The position numbers and the translations under genes were made by a program. Shown here piece by piece: positions 7,127 to 12,888 of a DNA stretch of 12,896 nt. A model generated the notes under the pieces. It had not been told where the DNA came from. It did no database searches and saw only the letters and a list, made by a program, of their open reading frames with translations. The stretch comes from JAQTTT01 sp964565435 (GTDB lineage: Archaea; Nanobdellota; Nanobdellia; Tiddalikarchaeales; Tiddalikarchaeaceae): NCBI GenBank assembly GCA_964565435.1, contig CAZMEY010000018.1, forward strand, positions 1 to 12,896, written 5' to 3'. Positions within the stretch are counted from its first letter, which is position 1, and every line of letters starts with the position of its first letter.

Positions 7127-8008
7127 TTACACCTCTGTTGGGCTTATTGTTTTTAAAAACAATATGAATACTGCTGTGACAAAAGGAACAAGCAATGCGA
7201 CAAAGCCGAATTGAATCATTTGAATATCTGCCATTACTCCTCCAACCATGCTCATGATTGTTGACAAAACTATTACAAAGATTGTTCCGACTATGACTAC
7301 AGTAATGTACATCTCCATGAATAGGCTCATGCTTGAGATGTATTCTTCCAGCCTTCTTTTGAATACTCCTACAAAGGTCTTGCTTTTTTCGTTCAAGTAA
7401 TTGTTCAAGTCGCCTCCTGAAACTATTGTCGCCCTTATTCCCCATAATAATTCGCTTAAGTTGTTGCTTGGCACTAGCTCTGCATGCTTTGCCAGGCTGT
7501 CGGGCAGGTTATATCCAAAGACCTCTATCTCGTCAGTGATTCTTTCCGCCACCTTTGAAATCTCTCCGAACTCCTTGAATTCTGACATTACCTTGAAGAT
7601 GGTGAATGCAGGGGTTCCAGTGTTAGCCAATGTTGCCATGTAAAGCGATGCGAAGTGTATTCCATTGTCAATTTTTTTTGCCCTTTCAGCAACCATGTTT
7701 GATGGGTTAAGGTAGAAGAATGCAAAGATTCCTATGCCTATTGCAGCAGCTGCTGCAAGGCTTATCCCTATTGATAAAAGAAAATCATTTGTTAATGTCA
7801 ATGCAAAAACAAAAGCTATTACTAATATTAGCGGCACTGCGATTGCTTCTATAAGTATCATTGTGCTGAAATATTCCTCAATGGTCATCCTCATCCCTGA
7901 TTTATGCAAATCGTCGCGGATTTCGCCGAAGATTTTTTTTGCGTTTTTCCTCGCAAAGTTCCTGAAAATCCTATAAGAATAGAGCCCGAAATCCTCATCG
8001 CTAACCAT
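7127..8008 (-). CDS. First T2SF/TadC-FlaJ-like platform protein
   Basis: This 293-residue integral membrane protein is the first gene of the pilus-like operon. Hydrophobic helices lie at about 50-72, 77-100, 233-256 and 265-287. Between the two pairs is the cytoplasmic F-family core: RAKKIDNGIHFASLYMATLA, the small-residue turn NTGTPAFTIFKVMSE, and IVSGGDLNNYL (about 195-205), a block shared by GspF, TadC and FlaJ proteins. In the archaellum and related pili this protein anchors the secretion ATPase and the growing filament. It has about half the length of FlaJ, which carries two such modules; the second module is in the next gene, so the pair resembles TadB plus TadC or a split FlaJ. The ATG at 8008 lies about 26 bp after a TATA-like box, suggesting a leaderless transcript. 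No ATPase gene precedes it; the neighbour is a divergent acyltransferase. Confidence 0.88.
   Translation of the reverse strand: MVSDEDFGLYSYRIFRNFARKNAKKIFGEIRDDLHKSGMRMTIEEYFSTMILIEAIAVPLILVIAFVFALTLTNDFLLSIGISLAAAAAIGIGIFAFFYLNPSNMVAERAKKIDNGIHFASLYMATLANTGTPAFTIFKVMSEFKEFGEISKVAERITDEIEVFGYNLPDSLAKHAELVPSNNLSELLWGIRATIVSGGDLNNYLNEKSKTFVGVFKRRLEEYISSMSLFMEMYITVVIVGTIFVIVLSTIMSMVGGVMADIQMIQFGFVALLVPFVTAVFILFLKTISPTEV
7130..7135 (-). promoter_or_regulatory. Ribosome binding site GAGGTG deciding the start at 7122
   Basis: GAGGTG ends 7 nt before ATG 7122 and lies over the last two codons of the upstream platform gene (Glu-Val then TAA at 7129-7127). This placement supports translational coupling and the start at 7122 rather than a later codon. 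Confidence 0.7.
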
Positions 8009-8029
8009 GGTTAATAAATAGTTTCCCCT

Positions 8030-8039
8030 ATTTTTTAAA
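8030..8039 (-). promoter_or_regulatory. TATA-like box for the pilus-like operon
   Basis: On the minus strand this reads TTTAAAAAAT or close to it. Its centre is about 26 bp upstream of ATG 8008, so initiation would fall at or next to the start codon, as in leaderless archaeal genes. It is the only strong promoter-like element seen for the five-gene operon. Confidence 0.55.
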
Positions 8040-8059
8040 TCATTCCCAACAAGAAAGTC

Positions 8060-8077
8060 TTACGATTTTTTTCGTAA
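8060..8077. promoter_or_regulatory. Palindrome TTACGA-T6-TCGTAA between divergent promoters
   Basis: Two perfect 6-bp arms, TTACGA at 8060-8065 and TCGTAA at 8072-8077, are separated by six T's. The palindrome sits between the two outward-facing TATA-like boxes, about 20 bp from the operon box and 4 bp from the acyltransferase box. This is where an operator for a dimeric regulator would be expected. The AT-rich background makes chance possible, but the CG-containing arms are less common here. Confidence 0.4.
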
Positions 8078-8080
8078 AAA

Positions 8081-8090
8081 AATTATATCC
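8081..8090 (+). promoter_or_regulatory. TATA-like box for the acyltransferase gene
   Basis: AATTATATCC is centred about 27 bp upstream of ATG 8113, giving a leaderless or nearly leaderless transcript. No Shine-Dalgarno sequence precedes the start codon, which fits. Confidence 0.55.
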
Positions 8091-8112
8091 TTGCAAAAAA
8101 TTTTGTTAACAT

Positions 8113-8760
8113 ATGGTTATTGATGAGATATTACCTAATTACTGCATTAAAGCTTTCAGCTTTAATAATGGCAATGAATTGCTTAATAAAAAATATGATT
8201 TTGCTGCATCCAAATTAAATGCTTTATTTAAATTGAGCAATGGCTTGAAAGCGAAGGGGCTGGAAAATCTTGAGGAGCTAAAATTCTCCCCTTATGTGAT
8301 AGTTGCCAATCATAAAACAAGCCTTGACCCCATCTATGTTATATGCGCTTTAAAGGATTATAAAAAAATCAGGTGGGTTAGCAAGGCTGAGAATTTTTCT
8401 GGAAAGGTTTATTCAAAGTTCATGGAGATTGGGCAGGTTATTCCCTTGGGGGAGGATAGGAAGATGACTCCTTATGCTTGGAAAAGGGTTAATGAAGTGA
8501 TTGATAATAATGAAGCGTTGGGCATATTCCCTGAAGGGACTAGGAATAAGTCTGGAGGGCTTTTAGAGTTCCATACTGGAGCTGCAAGGATTTGCTGCAA
8601 TTATAATATCCCTTATGTTCCTGTTGGGATAAACGGGTTTTGCAAACCTTTCAAAGGGGAGGTTTTGATAAATATTGGCGAGCCAGTCTATTTGGAGGAT
8701 TGCCTGGATTATAGATTGGAAGCTGCCAATATGAGGGACAAGATTATGCAGCTTATTTAG
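8113..8760 (+). CDS. PlsC-type 1-acylglycerol-3-phosphate acyltransferase family protein
   Basis: This 215-residue protein carries the motifs of glycerolipid acyltransferases, which transfer an acyl chain from acyl-CoA or acyl-carrier protein to lysophosphatidate or a similar acceptor. Motif I is NHKTSLD with the catalytic HX4D (His67, Asp72); motif II region is PLGEDRK (111-117); motif III is FPEGTR (139-144); motif IV is VPVGING (169-175). All key residues are present, so it should be active. There is no clear transmembrane helix, so it would bind the membrane peripherally. The first 55 residues before motif I are polar. Archaeal membranes are normally ether-linked, so its real substrate is uncertain: bacterial-type lipid, acquired lipid precursor or protein/sugar acylation are possible. 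It is transcribed away from the pilus-like operon and its stop overlaps the convergent HTH gene by 4 bp. Family is firm, substrate unknown. Confidence 0.92.
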   Translation: MVIDEILPNYCIKAFSFNNGNELLNKKYDFAASKLNALFKLSNGLKAKGLENLEELKFSPYVIVANHKTSLDPIYVICALKDYKKIRWVSKAENFSGKVYSKFMEIGQVIPLGEDRKMTPYAWKRVNEVIDNNEALGIFPEGTRNKSGGLLEFHTGAARICCNYNIPYVPVGINGFCKPFKGEVLINIGEPVYLEDCLDYRLEAANMRDKIMQLI

Positions 8761-9461
8761 AGTTTTTTAAGGGAGCTTAAAAGCTCTTCCTTATTTTTTT
8801 TAGTCCAAAGTATTGAGAAGTTGTTGGATTTTGCCAATCTCTTGGCCAGCCAGGAGAGCTTCAATTTTTCGCTTGAGAATAATAATACACTGTTTTTTGC
8901 GCCCTTGCCTATTAAGAAATTTATAAGTATCACAGGCAAGTTGCCGCTTTTGACATTCAAGAAGGCGAATAGTGCACCATCCTGCGAGCCCATGCTTTTC
9001 AATACATTATAGCTCGGCCTCTTGGTTATTAGTTTTGAAACCTTGTCAAGAAAGAAAGCGCATGCTTTGACTTTCAATTCATTGCTTGGCATTACTAGTT
9101 GGCTTGCCTTAAGGGATTTCATTAAGTCATAATTAGTGTAATCTTTTTTGAAAACAATTTTTTCAATCAATTCCTCTGACTCTTTTATTTTCAGCCTTTT
9201 AAGCAATTGCGCATATTGCTTAGGATTTTTTTCCTTAGCCAATTTTATTATTGCCAATGAATAGTCCCTGACGAATTTTATTCCAGGATTCTTGCATCTT
9301 TCATTCTCGTAATCGCTTATAACACTTTGCTTGGCGCCCAATTTATTTGACACTTCACCTTGCTTTAATGAAAACATCTCCCTCCATTTTTTCATGACCA
9401 ATCCATAATTGGGGTTTGACGCAATGTCTCCTATTATTATCCTTAAAAGCTCCTCAGCCAT
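8757..9461 (-). CDS. Archaeal HTH (Xre/Cro-type) transcriptional regulator
   Basis: The 234-residue protein has an N-terminal DNA-binding domain: FSLKQGEVSNKLGAKQSVIS followed by DYENERCKNPG (about residues 30-60) is a Cro/C1-type helix-turn-helix with the recognition helix at QSVISDYE. The preceding YGLVMKKWREMF helix is as in a widespread archaeal regulator family (I believe COG1709-like, from memory). Residues 100-234 form a second domain: a helical linker, then an alternating hydrophobic region (PVILINFLIG, NSVLLFSSE, SWLAKRLAK, FSILWTK) that looks like an alpha/beta ligand or protein-interaction fold. Its target and signal cannot be read from sequence. It is divergent from the unrecognised 342-residue gene, with a 78-bp shared promoter region, so autoregulation and control of that neighbour are possible. 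A TATA-like box lies about 25 bp upstream of ATG 9461. Confidence 0.85.
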   Translation of the reverse strand: MAEELLRIIIGDIASNPNYGLVMKKWREMFSLKQGEVSNKLGAKQSVISDYENERCKNPGIKFVRDYSLAIIKLAKEKNPKQYAQLLKRLKIKESEELIEKIVFKKDYTNYDLMKSLKASQLVMPSNELKVKACAFFLDKVSKLITKRPSYNVLKSMGSQDGALFAFLNVKSGNLPVILINFLIGKGAKNSVLLFSSEKLKLSWLAKRLAKSNNFSILWTKKNKEELLSSLKKL

Positions 9462-9480
9462 AATATTTAGATAATCAATC

Positions 9481-9490
9481 CATTTTTAAA
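9481..9490 (-). promoter_or_regulatory. TATA-like box for the HTH regulator
   Basis: On the minus strand TTTAAAAATG is centred about 25 bp upstream of ATG 9461, consistent with a leaderless transcript. Confidence 0.5.
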
Positions 9491-9507
9491 CATTTTACAA
9501 CAATAAC

Positions 9508-9516
9508 CTATTTAAG
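9508..9516 (+). promoter_or_regulatory. TATA-like box for the 342-residue hypothetical gene
   Basis: CTATTTAAG is centred about 28 bp upstream of ATG 9540. No ribosome binding site lies between, which fits leaderless initiation. Confidence 0.5.
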
Positions 9517-9539
9517 CATGAGATTTTATCCTTAATGGA

Positions 9540-10568
9540 ATGGCTAAGAGAAACGCTTCAAGTGAAGGCTTTATGGCTGAAAAAAATTTCATTAAAGCCT
9601 TGGGCAGCCATGCTAAAGTAAGGCAGGATTATTACACTCCAAAGGGTTTTAGATTGCCTTTTTTGAGCTATGAAATAAATGACTTATCAACGAGCTTAAA
9701 GTTCTATGCAGGAGGCTCGCAATTGTCCGAGAATGACTGCAATATTTCGTTAAAAACTGGGGGATTATTGGGCGCGCTTGCCAAGCCTTTTTTTGGCATT
9801 GACCAGTATGAAAATGTCCCAATACAGAGCAAGTTTTATTCCGGCAATGTCAAAACCAACAATATCAAGCATGATGTCAATAATATATTATTAACTCCTG
9901 TTGTTAACAGGATAATTTTGAAAAAATCCTTCATTGCATTTAATGACCTTGATTATAATAGCTGGAAAATTTTTAAGGAAAAAAAGATTAAGCCAATAGT
10001 TTTAGAGGATTTTTTGGATAAATACAAGGTATTGATGGATGTTGGAAAAAACAGCTTATCCTATGATAAATATTCAGGCAATGAATTTATTAATCATGAT
10101 TATTATTTGGGGAAGCTGCTTTTGGTTCAAAGCGGCAAAAGGGCTGATTTTATCAATTTCATTGATTTGGATAATATCAAGAAAAACGAGCTAGGCGAAA
10201 AGATTAATTCCATTGATGAAAAAATAGGGTGCATTGAATCCAGCTTTAACGCGCAGTTAACCCATCTTAATCCCGAGTATTATATTTATTCAACAAAGGA
10301 TGGCAAGATTGACAGGAAGGGTTTGGATTATTTAAAAGACATTAATGGCAAGGACTGCACTTATTCCGATTTTGAAAGCATTATTGGCAAAGGCGAGTTT
10401 TTTAAAAATTTTAAGAGAATCAACTGCAACGCTTATGCTATTAGGGATATAGTCAAGGGCATGGCTAAATGGGAGCTTTTAGAGGTTGTTAAGAAGGGCT
10501 TGCGGGCTAAAGAGCTGAAAGTCCCCCATAAGATTATTCAAAGGGCTATTGATTCATTCTTTGATTAG
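9540..10568 (+). CDS. Hypothetical cytoplasmic protein, 342 residues, no recognised family
   Basis: I do not recognise this protein. It has no signal peptide or transmembrane helix and is lysine-rich and mixed alpha/beta in character. The N-terminal part (1-110) includes QDYYTPKGFRLPFLSYE and a glycine-rich stretch, SLKTGGLLGALAKPFFG (about 70-86). The middle (120-215) alternates short hydrophobic strands with polar segments (VNRIILKKSFIAFND, HDYYLGKLLLVQSGKRADFI). The C-terminal 80 residues look helical and basic (IVKGMAKWELLEVVKKGLRA), perhaps a nucleic-acid- or protein-binding tail. No nuclease, kinase or ATPase motif is evident. Codon and base use match its neighbours, and a TATA-like box is placed correctly, so it is a real expressed gene. 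It stands divergent to the HTH regulator, which might control it. A 148-bp non-coding stretch follows it. Confidence 0.8.
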   Translation: MAKRNASSEGFMAEKNFIKALGSHAKVRQDYYTPKGFRLPFLSYEINDLSTSLKFYAGGSQLSENDCNISLKTGGLLGALAKPFFGIDQYENVPIQSKFYSGNVKTNNIKHDVNNILLTPVVNRIILKKSFIAFNDLDYNSWKIFKEKKIKPIVLEDFLDKYKVLMDVGKNSLSYDKYSGNEFINHDYYLGKLLLVQSGKRADFINFIDLDNIKKNELGEKINSIDEKIGCIESSFNAQLTHLNPEYYIYSTKDGKIDRKGLDYLKDINGKDCTYSDFESIIGKGEFFKNFKRINCNAYAIRDIVKGMAKWELLEVVKKGLRAKELKVPHKIIQRAIDSFFD

Positions 10569-10578
10569 AGGCAGTTGG

Positions 10579-10600
10579 GCCAAACCCTTGCGGGCTTGGC
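10579..10600 (+). terminator. Hairpin after the hypothetical gene, possible terminator or small RNA stem
   Basis: GCCAAACCC (10579-10587) and GGGCTTGGC (10592-10600) can pair over 9 positions with one A-C mismatch around a TTGC loop. It begins 11 bp after the stop at 10568 and is unusually GC-rich for this window. T-runs follow at 10613-10617 and 10631-10636. This may terminate the upstream gene or be a small structured RNA. Confidence 0.4.
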
Positions 10601-10608
10601 ACCAGCAT

Positions 10609-10640
10609 AAGTATTTTTATAAAAAAAGGATTTTTTAAAC
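10609..10640 (+). repeat. Imperfect direct repeat, copy 1 (TATA-like plus GGATTTTTT module)
   Basis: The stretch holds an AGTATTTTTATAAA-like core followed by GGATTTTTT. The same order of elements recurs at 10656-10679. It may be one of two tandem promoters or simple AT-rich similarity. Confidence 0.35.
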
Positions 10641-10655
10641 TTATTTGGCAGCCAA

Positions 10656-10679
10656 AAGTTTATAAAGGGGATTTTTTGG
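10656..10679 (+). repeat. Imperfect direct repeat, copy 2 (TATA-like plus GGGATTTTTT module)
   Basis: AGTTTATAAA is followed by GGGGATTTTTTGG, matching the order in 10609-10640. The TTTATAAA at 10659-10666 is the best TATA-box match in this spacer, but it lies over 50 bp before the kinase start, so a transcript from it would have a leader of about 25 nt or be a separate RNA. Confidence 0.35.
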
Positions 10680-10684
10680 CGCAG

Positions 10685-10693
10685 ATTTTATAA
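10685..10693 (+). promoter_or_regulatory. TATA-like box for the P-loop kinase gene
   Basis: ATTTTATAA is centred about 28 bp upstream of ATG 10717, the leaderless spacing seen for other genes in the window. A stronger TATA-like match lies 27 bp further upstream at 10659-10666. Confidence 0.5.
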
Positions 10694-10716
10694 GTTAATG
10701 ATTTTTAAAAAAATCC

Positions 10717-11271
10717 ATGGTTAAAGTGATTGGGCTTACTGGCAGCATTGGAGCTGGAAAGGATGTTGTCAGCAAGTATTTGGTTTCAAATTATGGCTAT
10801 ACACAGATAACTGTGGGTGATGTTGTTAGGGAAGCAATAAAAGATAAAGGTATAGAAATTACAAGGGAGAATATTGACGCTTTCAGCCAAGAGATGAGGG
10901 ATAAATTCGGAGCTGATTATTGGATTAAGCAGTGCGTCAAGAAAGCAAAAAATTATCCTAAATCAGTCATTGATGGCGTAAGGCTGCCAAGCGATAATGA
11001 AGCCATTAAGTCAGAGTTCGGCAAGGATTATATATTATTCAAGGTTGATGCAGAGCCAATGGTTAGGTTCCAGAGATTGCAGTCAAGAGGCAGGTCTGAT
11101 TTGCCAAAGGATTTGGCCCAATTTGAAAGCCAGGAAAGCGGGCAGAATAAGATGTTTAAGCTGGATGAAACCTTCAAGGCTGCCAGCGCAGTGATTGATA
11201 ACAGCGCCACTTTAGAGAATTTATACAAGAATACTGACTCTGTCATGAAAAAGTTCAATGCTTGGGCTTAA
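10717..11271 (+). CDS. P-loop nucleotide kinase, CoaE/UPF0200-like
   Basis: This 184-residue protein is a small P-loop kinase. Its Walker A motif is GSIGAGKD (residues 9-16); the usual Ser/Thr after the lysine is Asp16. GDVVREAIKDKG (about 39-50) is the nucleotide-monophosphate-kinase-like helix typical of archaeal UPF0200 and CoaE-related proteins, VIDGVR (about 88-93) corresponds to the conserved IDGIR block, and RFQRLQSRGRSD (about 111-122) is the arginine-rich lid that clamps phosphates. Length fits the family (about 180-200). The substrate is unassigned: dephospho-CoA, a deoxynucleoside monophosphate or another small molecule are options. The protein is cytoplasmic. The gene has its own TATA-like box and ends with a 4-bp overlap against the convergent histidyl-tRNA synthetase gene. 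Kinase fold is firm; the exact reaction is not. Confidence 0.85.
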   Translation: MVKVIGLTGSIGAGKDVVSKYLVSNYGYTQITVGDVVREAIKDKGIEITRENIDAFSQEMRDKFGADYWIKQCVKKAKNYPKSVIDGVRLPSDNEAIKSEFGKDYILFKVDAEPMVRFQRLQSRGRSDLPKDLAQFESQESGQNKMFKLDETFKAASAVIDNSATLENLYKNTDSVMKKFNAWA

Positions 11272-12476
11272 ATCCTTATTTTTTCTTCTTTGCCGTTTTT
11301 CAGATTTTTTTTGGTTATTTCATTGTTTTTCAAATCTTTTTCCCCCACAATATAAACGGTTTCAATGCCTTTTGATTCAGCCAATTGCAGCTGCTTTGCC
11401 AAGGGCTTGTTTGAAATATTGATGTCAGCGTTGATTCCCTTACTTATGAGTTTTTCCTGGATTTTTTGGGCTTCGCTAAAGCATTCGCCTATTGTTGCAA
11501 TGAATGCTGAATCAGTATTTACGCTGGGCAATAGGTTTTTTGATTTTAGTATTTCAAGAAGGACTGTATCACCCATTCCGAAGCCAACTGCTGGCAAGTC
11601 TTCTCCTCCCAATTCCTTGATTAGGTTATTGTATTCCCCTCCGCCAAGTATTGCCCTAAACTCGCCTTTAGTGTCAAATGCCTCAAAGACTATGTCTGTG
11701 TAGTAATCAAGCCCCCTGATTATTGAGAGGTCAAGATCCAAGCAATCGCTGCCCACTATTTTGAATAATTGCTCAATTCTTTCAAGCTCTGCTCCTAAGT
11801 TTTTTAGCTCCTTAATCAATGCCTCATTTTTTAGTTTTAATAATTTTAATAGTATATCCGGCTTTGAGACCAATACTTTAAGCTCAGTAGTGAAATCTTT
11901 TTCATCCATTTTGCCTTTTTTGTCCAATAAGAGGTAGAATCCTGCCGGGTCATTAACCCCTATTATCTTTATCAATGAATCAATTATTTTCCTGCTATTG
12001 ATTCTTATTTTGAAATCTTTTTTGCCTAAATTGAAATTTTCAAGAATCCTTAATGCAAGAGTTATTATCTGCGCTGTTGCGTAAACGCTCTCCTCGCCCA
12101 CAATGTCTGCGTTGAATTGGAAGAACTCCCTTAGCCTGCCTTTCTGGGGCTTTTCGTACCTGAAGATTCTTGGAAGGCTGAACCATTTTAATGGCTTCTT
12201 TAAGGCTTTGCCATAGTTCACTAAGTATCTTGCCAATTGAGGGGTAAGCTCAGCCCTTAAGCAAACCTCCCTGTCGCCTTTATCCTTAAACCAGAACAGC
12301 TGGTTCTTTATCTCTTCCCCGCTCTTTGCTGTGAATAGCTCAATATTCTCTATTATTGGCGCCTCATATTCCAAAAAACCCATTGATTCAGAGGTTTTTC
12401 TCCAATTATTGAAGATGTAATTCATTATTTTCCAATCAGATGGCAAGAAATCCCTTGTGCCAATATAGCTTTGCAT
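11268..12476 (-). CDS. hisS: Histidyl-tRNA synthetase
   Basis: The 402-residue class II synthetase attaches histidine to tRNA-His using ATP. GTRDFLPSDW (6-15) is the HisRS N-terminal motif; motif 2 is FRYEKPQKGRLREFFQ (105-120); the histidine-A signature RGLDYYTDIVFE (254-265) carries the catalytic Arg254 and the histidine-binding Tyr residues; GGGEYNNL (278-285) is the histidine-B-like loop. Motif 3 reads VGFGMGDTVLL (297-307), with Asp303 where class II enzymes usually have an ATP-binding arginine. Residues about 322-402 form the anticodon-binding domain, which argues against the shorter HisZ paralogue. Length is normal for the family. ATG 12476 lies about 27 bp after a TATA-like box, so it may have its own leaderless promoter, though the RDD gene ends only 31 bp upstream and read-through is possible. 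The call is firm. Confidence 0.95.
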   Translation of the reverse strand: MQSYIGTRDFLPSDWKIMNYIFNNWRKTSESMGFLEYEAPIIENIELFTAKSGEEIKNQLFWFKDKGDREVCLRAELTPQLARYLVNYGKALKKPLKWFSLPRIFRYEKPQKGRLREFFQFNADIVGEESVYATAQIITLALRILENFNLGKKDFKIRINSRKIIDSLIKIIGVNDPAGFYLLLDKKGKMDEKDFTTELKVLVSKPDILLKLLKLKNEALIKELKNLGAELERIEQLFKIVGSDCLDLDLSIIRGLDYYTDIVFEAFDTKGEFRAILGGGEYNNLIKELGGEDLPAVGFGMGDTVLLEILKSKNLLPSVNTDSAFIATIGECFSEAQKIQEKLISKGINADINISNKPLAKQLQLAESKGIETVYIVGEKDLKNNEITKKNLKNGKEEKIRI

Positions 12477-12498
12477 GATAATAATGATATAATTGCAT

Positions 12499-12508
12499 TA
12501 TTTAAAAT
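12499..12508 (-). promoter_or_regulatory. TATA-like box for hisS
   Basis: On the minus strand ATTTTAAATA is centred about 27 bp upstream of ATG 12476 and touches the stop codon of the upstream RDD gene. It would allow hisS to be transcribed independently. Confidence 0.5.
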
Positions 12509-12888
12509 TATTCTTTTATTGTGTAGCATCCGCTTAATTTATCGTGAAGGGCTTGGCCTTTGTTGTTAAGAGTTATCGCAAATGAAAGTATTTTTAAAAA
12601 GAATCTCTTGCTTGCTTTCCAAAAGCTTATTCTCCTGTATTTTAGGTCAGTGACTTTAATGCCCATTAGGCTTTTTCCGAAAGTTGCCTGCTTTTTGGAG
12701 CTCTCCATTATTGCAAAATAAAGCCAGATTAATATTATTGAGGTTATTATGCAATACCAGCTTTTGAAGAATGAATAATCAAAGAGTTGGAATGCCACAT
12801 TTATCAAGCTTAGGATTAATGTTATTATGAATCCTAATCCTGCAACAAAAACTAAATCTATCAAGAACGCTAAAACCCTTTCCTTCAT
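12508..12888 (-). CDS. RDD-family small membrane protein
   Basis: The 126-residue protein has the RDD domain layout. RVLAFLIDLVFV (4-15) opens the first membrane helix with the conserved Arg and Asp; a second helix lies at about 45-63 (CIITSIILIWLYFAIM); then QATFGKSLMGIKVTD (67-81) matches the family's polar GK-L-G-V block, and ALHDKLSGCYTI (113-124) matches the conserved C-terminal HD-K motif. RDD proteins are integral membrane proteins whose function is mostly unknown, some being linked to ion exchange. The start at 12888 gives the normal N-terminus, though the frame stays open to the window edge 8 bases further, so a slightly longer form cannot be excluded. It lies 31 bp upstream of hisS on the same strand. 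Confidence 0.88.
   Translation of the reverse strand: MKERVLAFLIDLVFVAGLGFIITLILSLINVAFQLFDYSFFKSWYCIITSIILIWLYFAIMESSKKQATFGKSLMGIKVTDLKYRRISFWKASKRFFLKILSFAITLNNKGQALHDKLSGCYTIKE

Noticed and set aside
7110..7445. A 111-residue minus-strand open frame with several His and Cys residues
   Set aside because: It lies in another frame of the first platform protein, whose F-family sequence is clear; its composition looks like frame shadow.
10569..10716. tRNA or CRISPR repeat in the spacer
   Set aside because: No cloverleaf, T-loop GTTC signature or regularly spaced identical repeats; only one hairpin and AT-rich imperfect repeats.
11365..11703. A 112-residue plus-strand open frame opposite hisS
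   Set aside because: Antisense shadow of the well-supported HisRS C-terminal half.
11268..12476. HisZ (ATP phosphoribosyltransferase regulatory subunit) instead of HisRS
   Set aside because: The full anticodon-binding domain and intact histidine-A motif are present, and no histidine biosynthesis gene is nearby.
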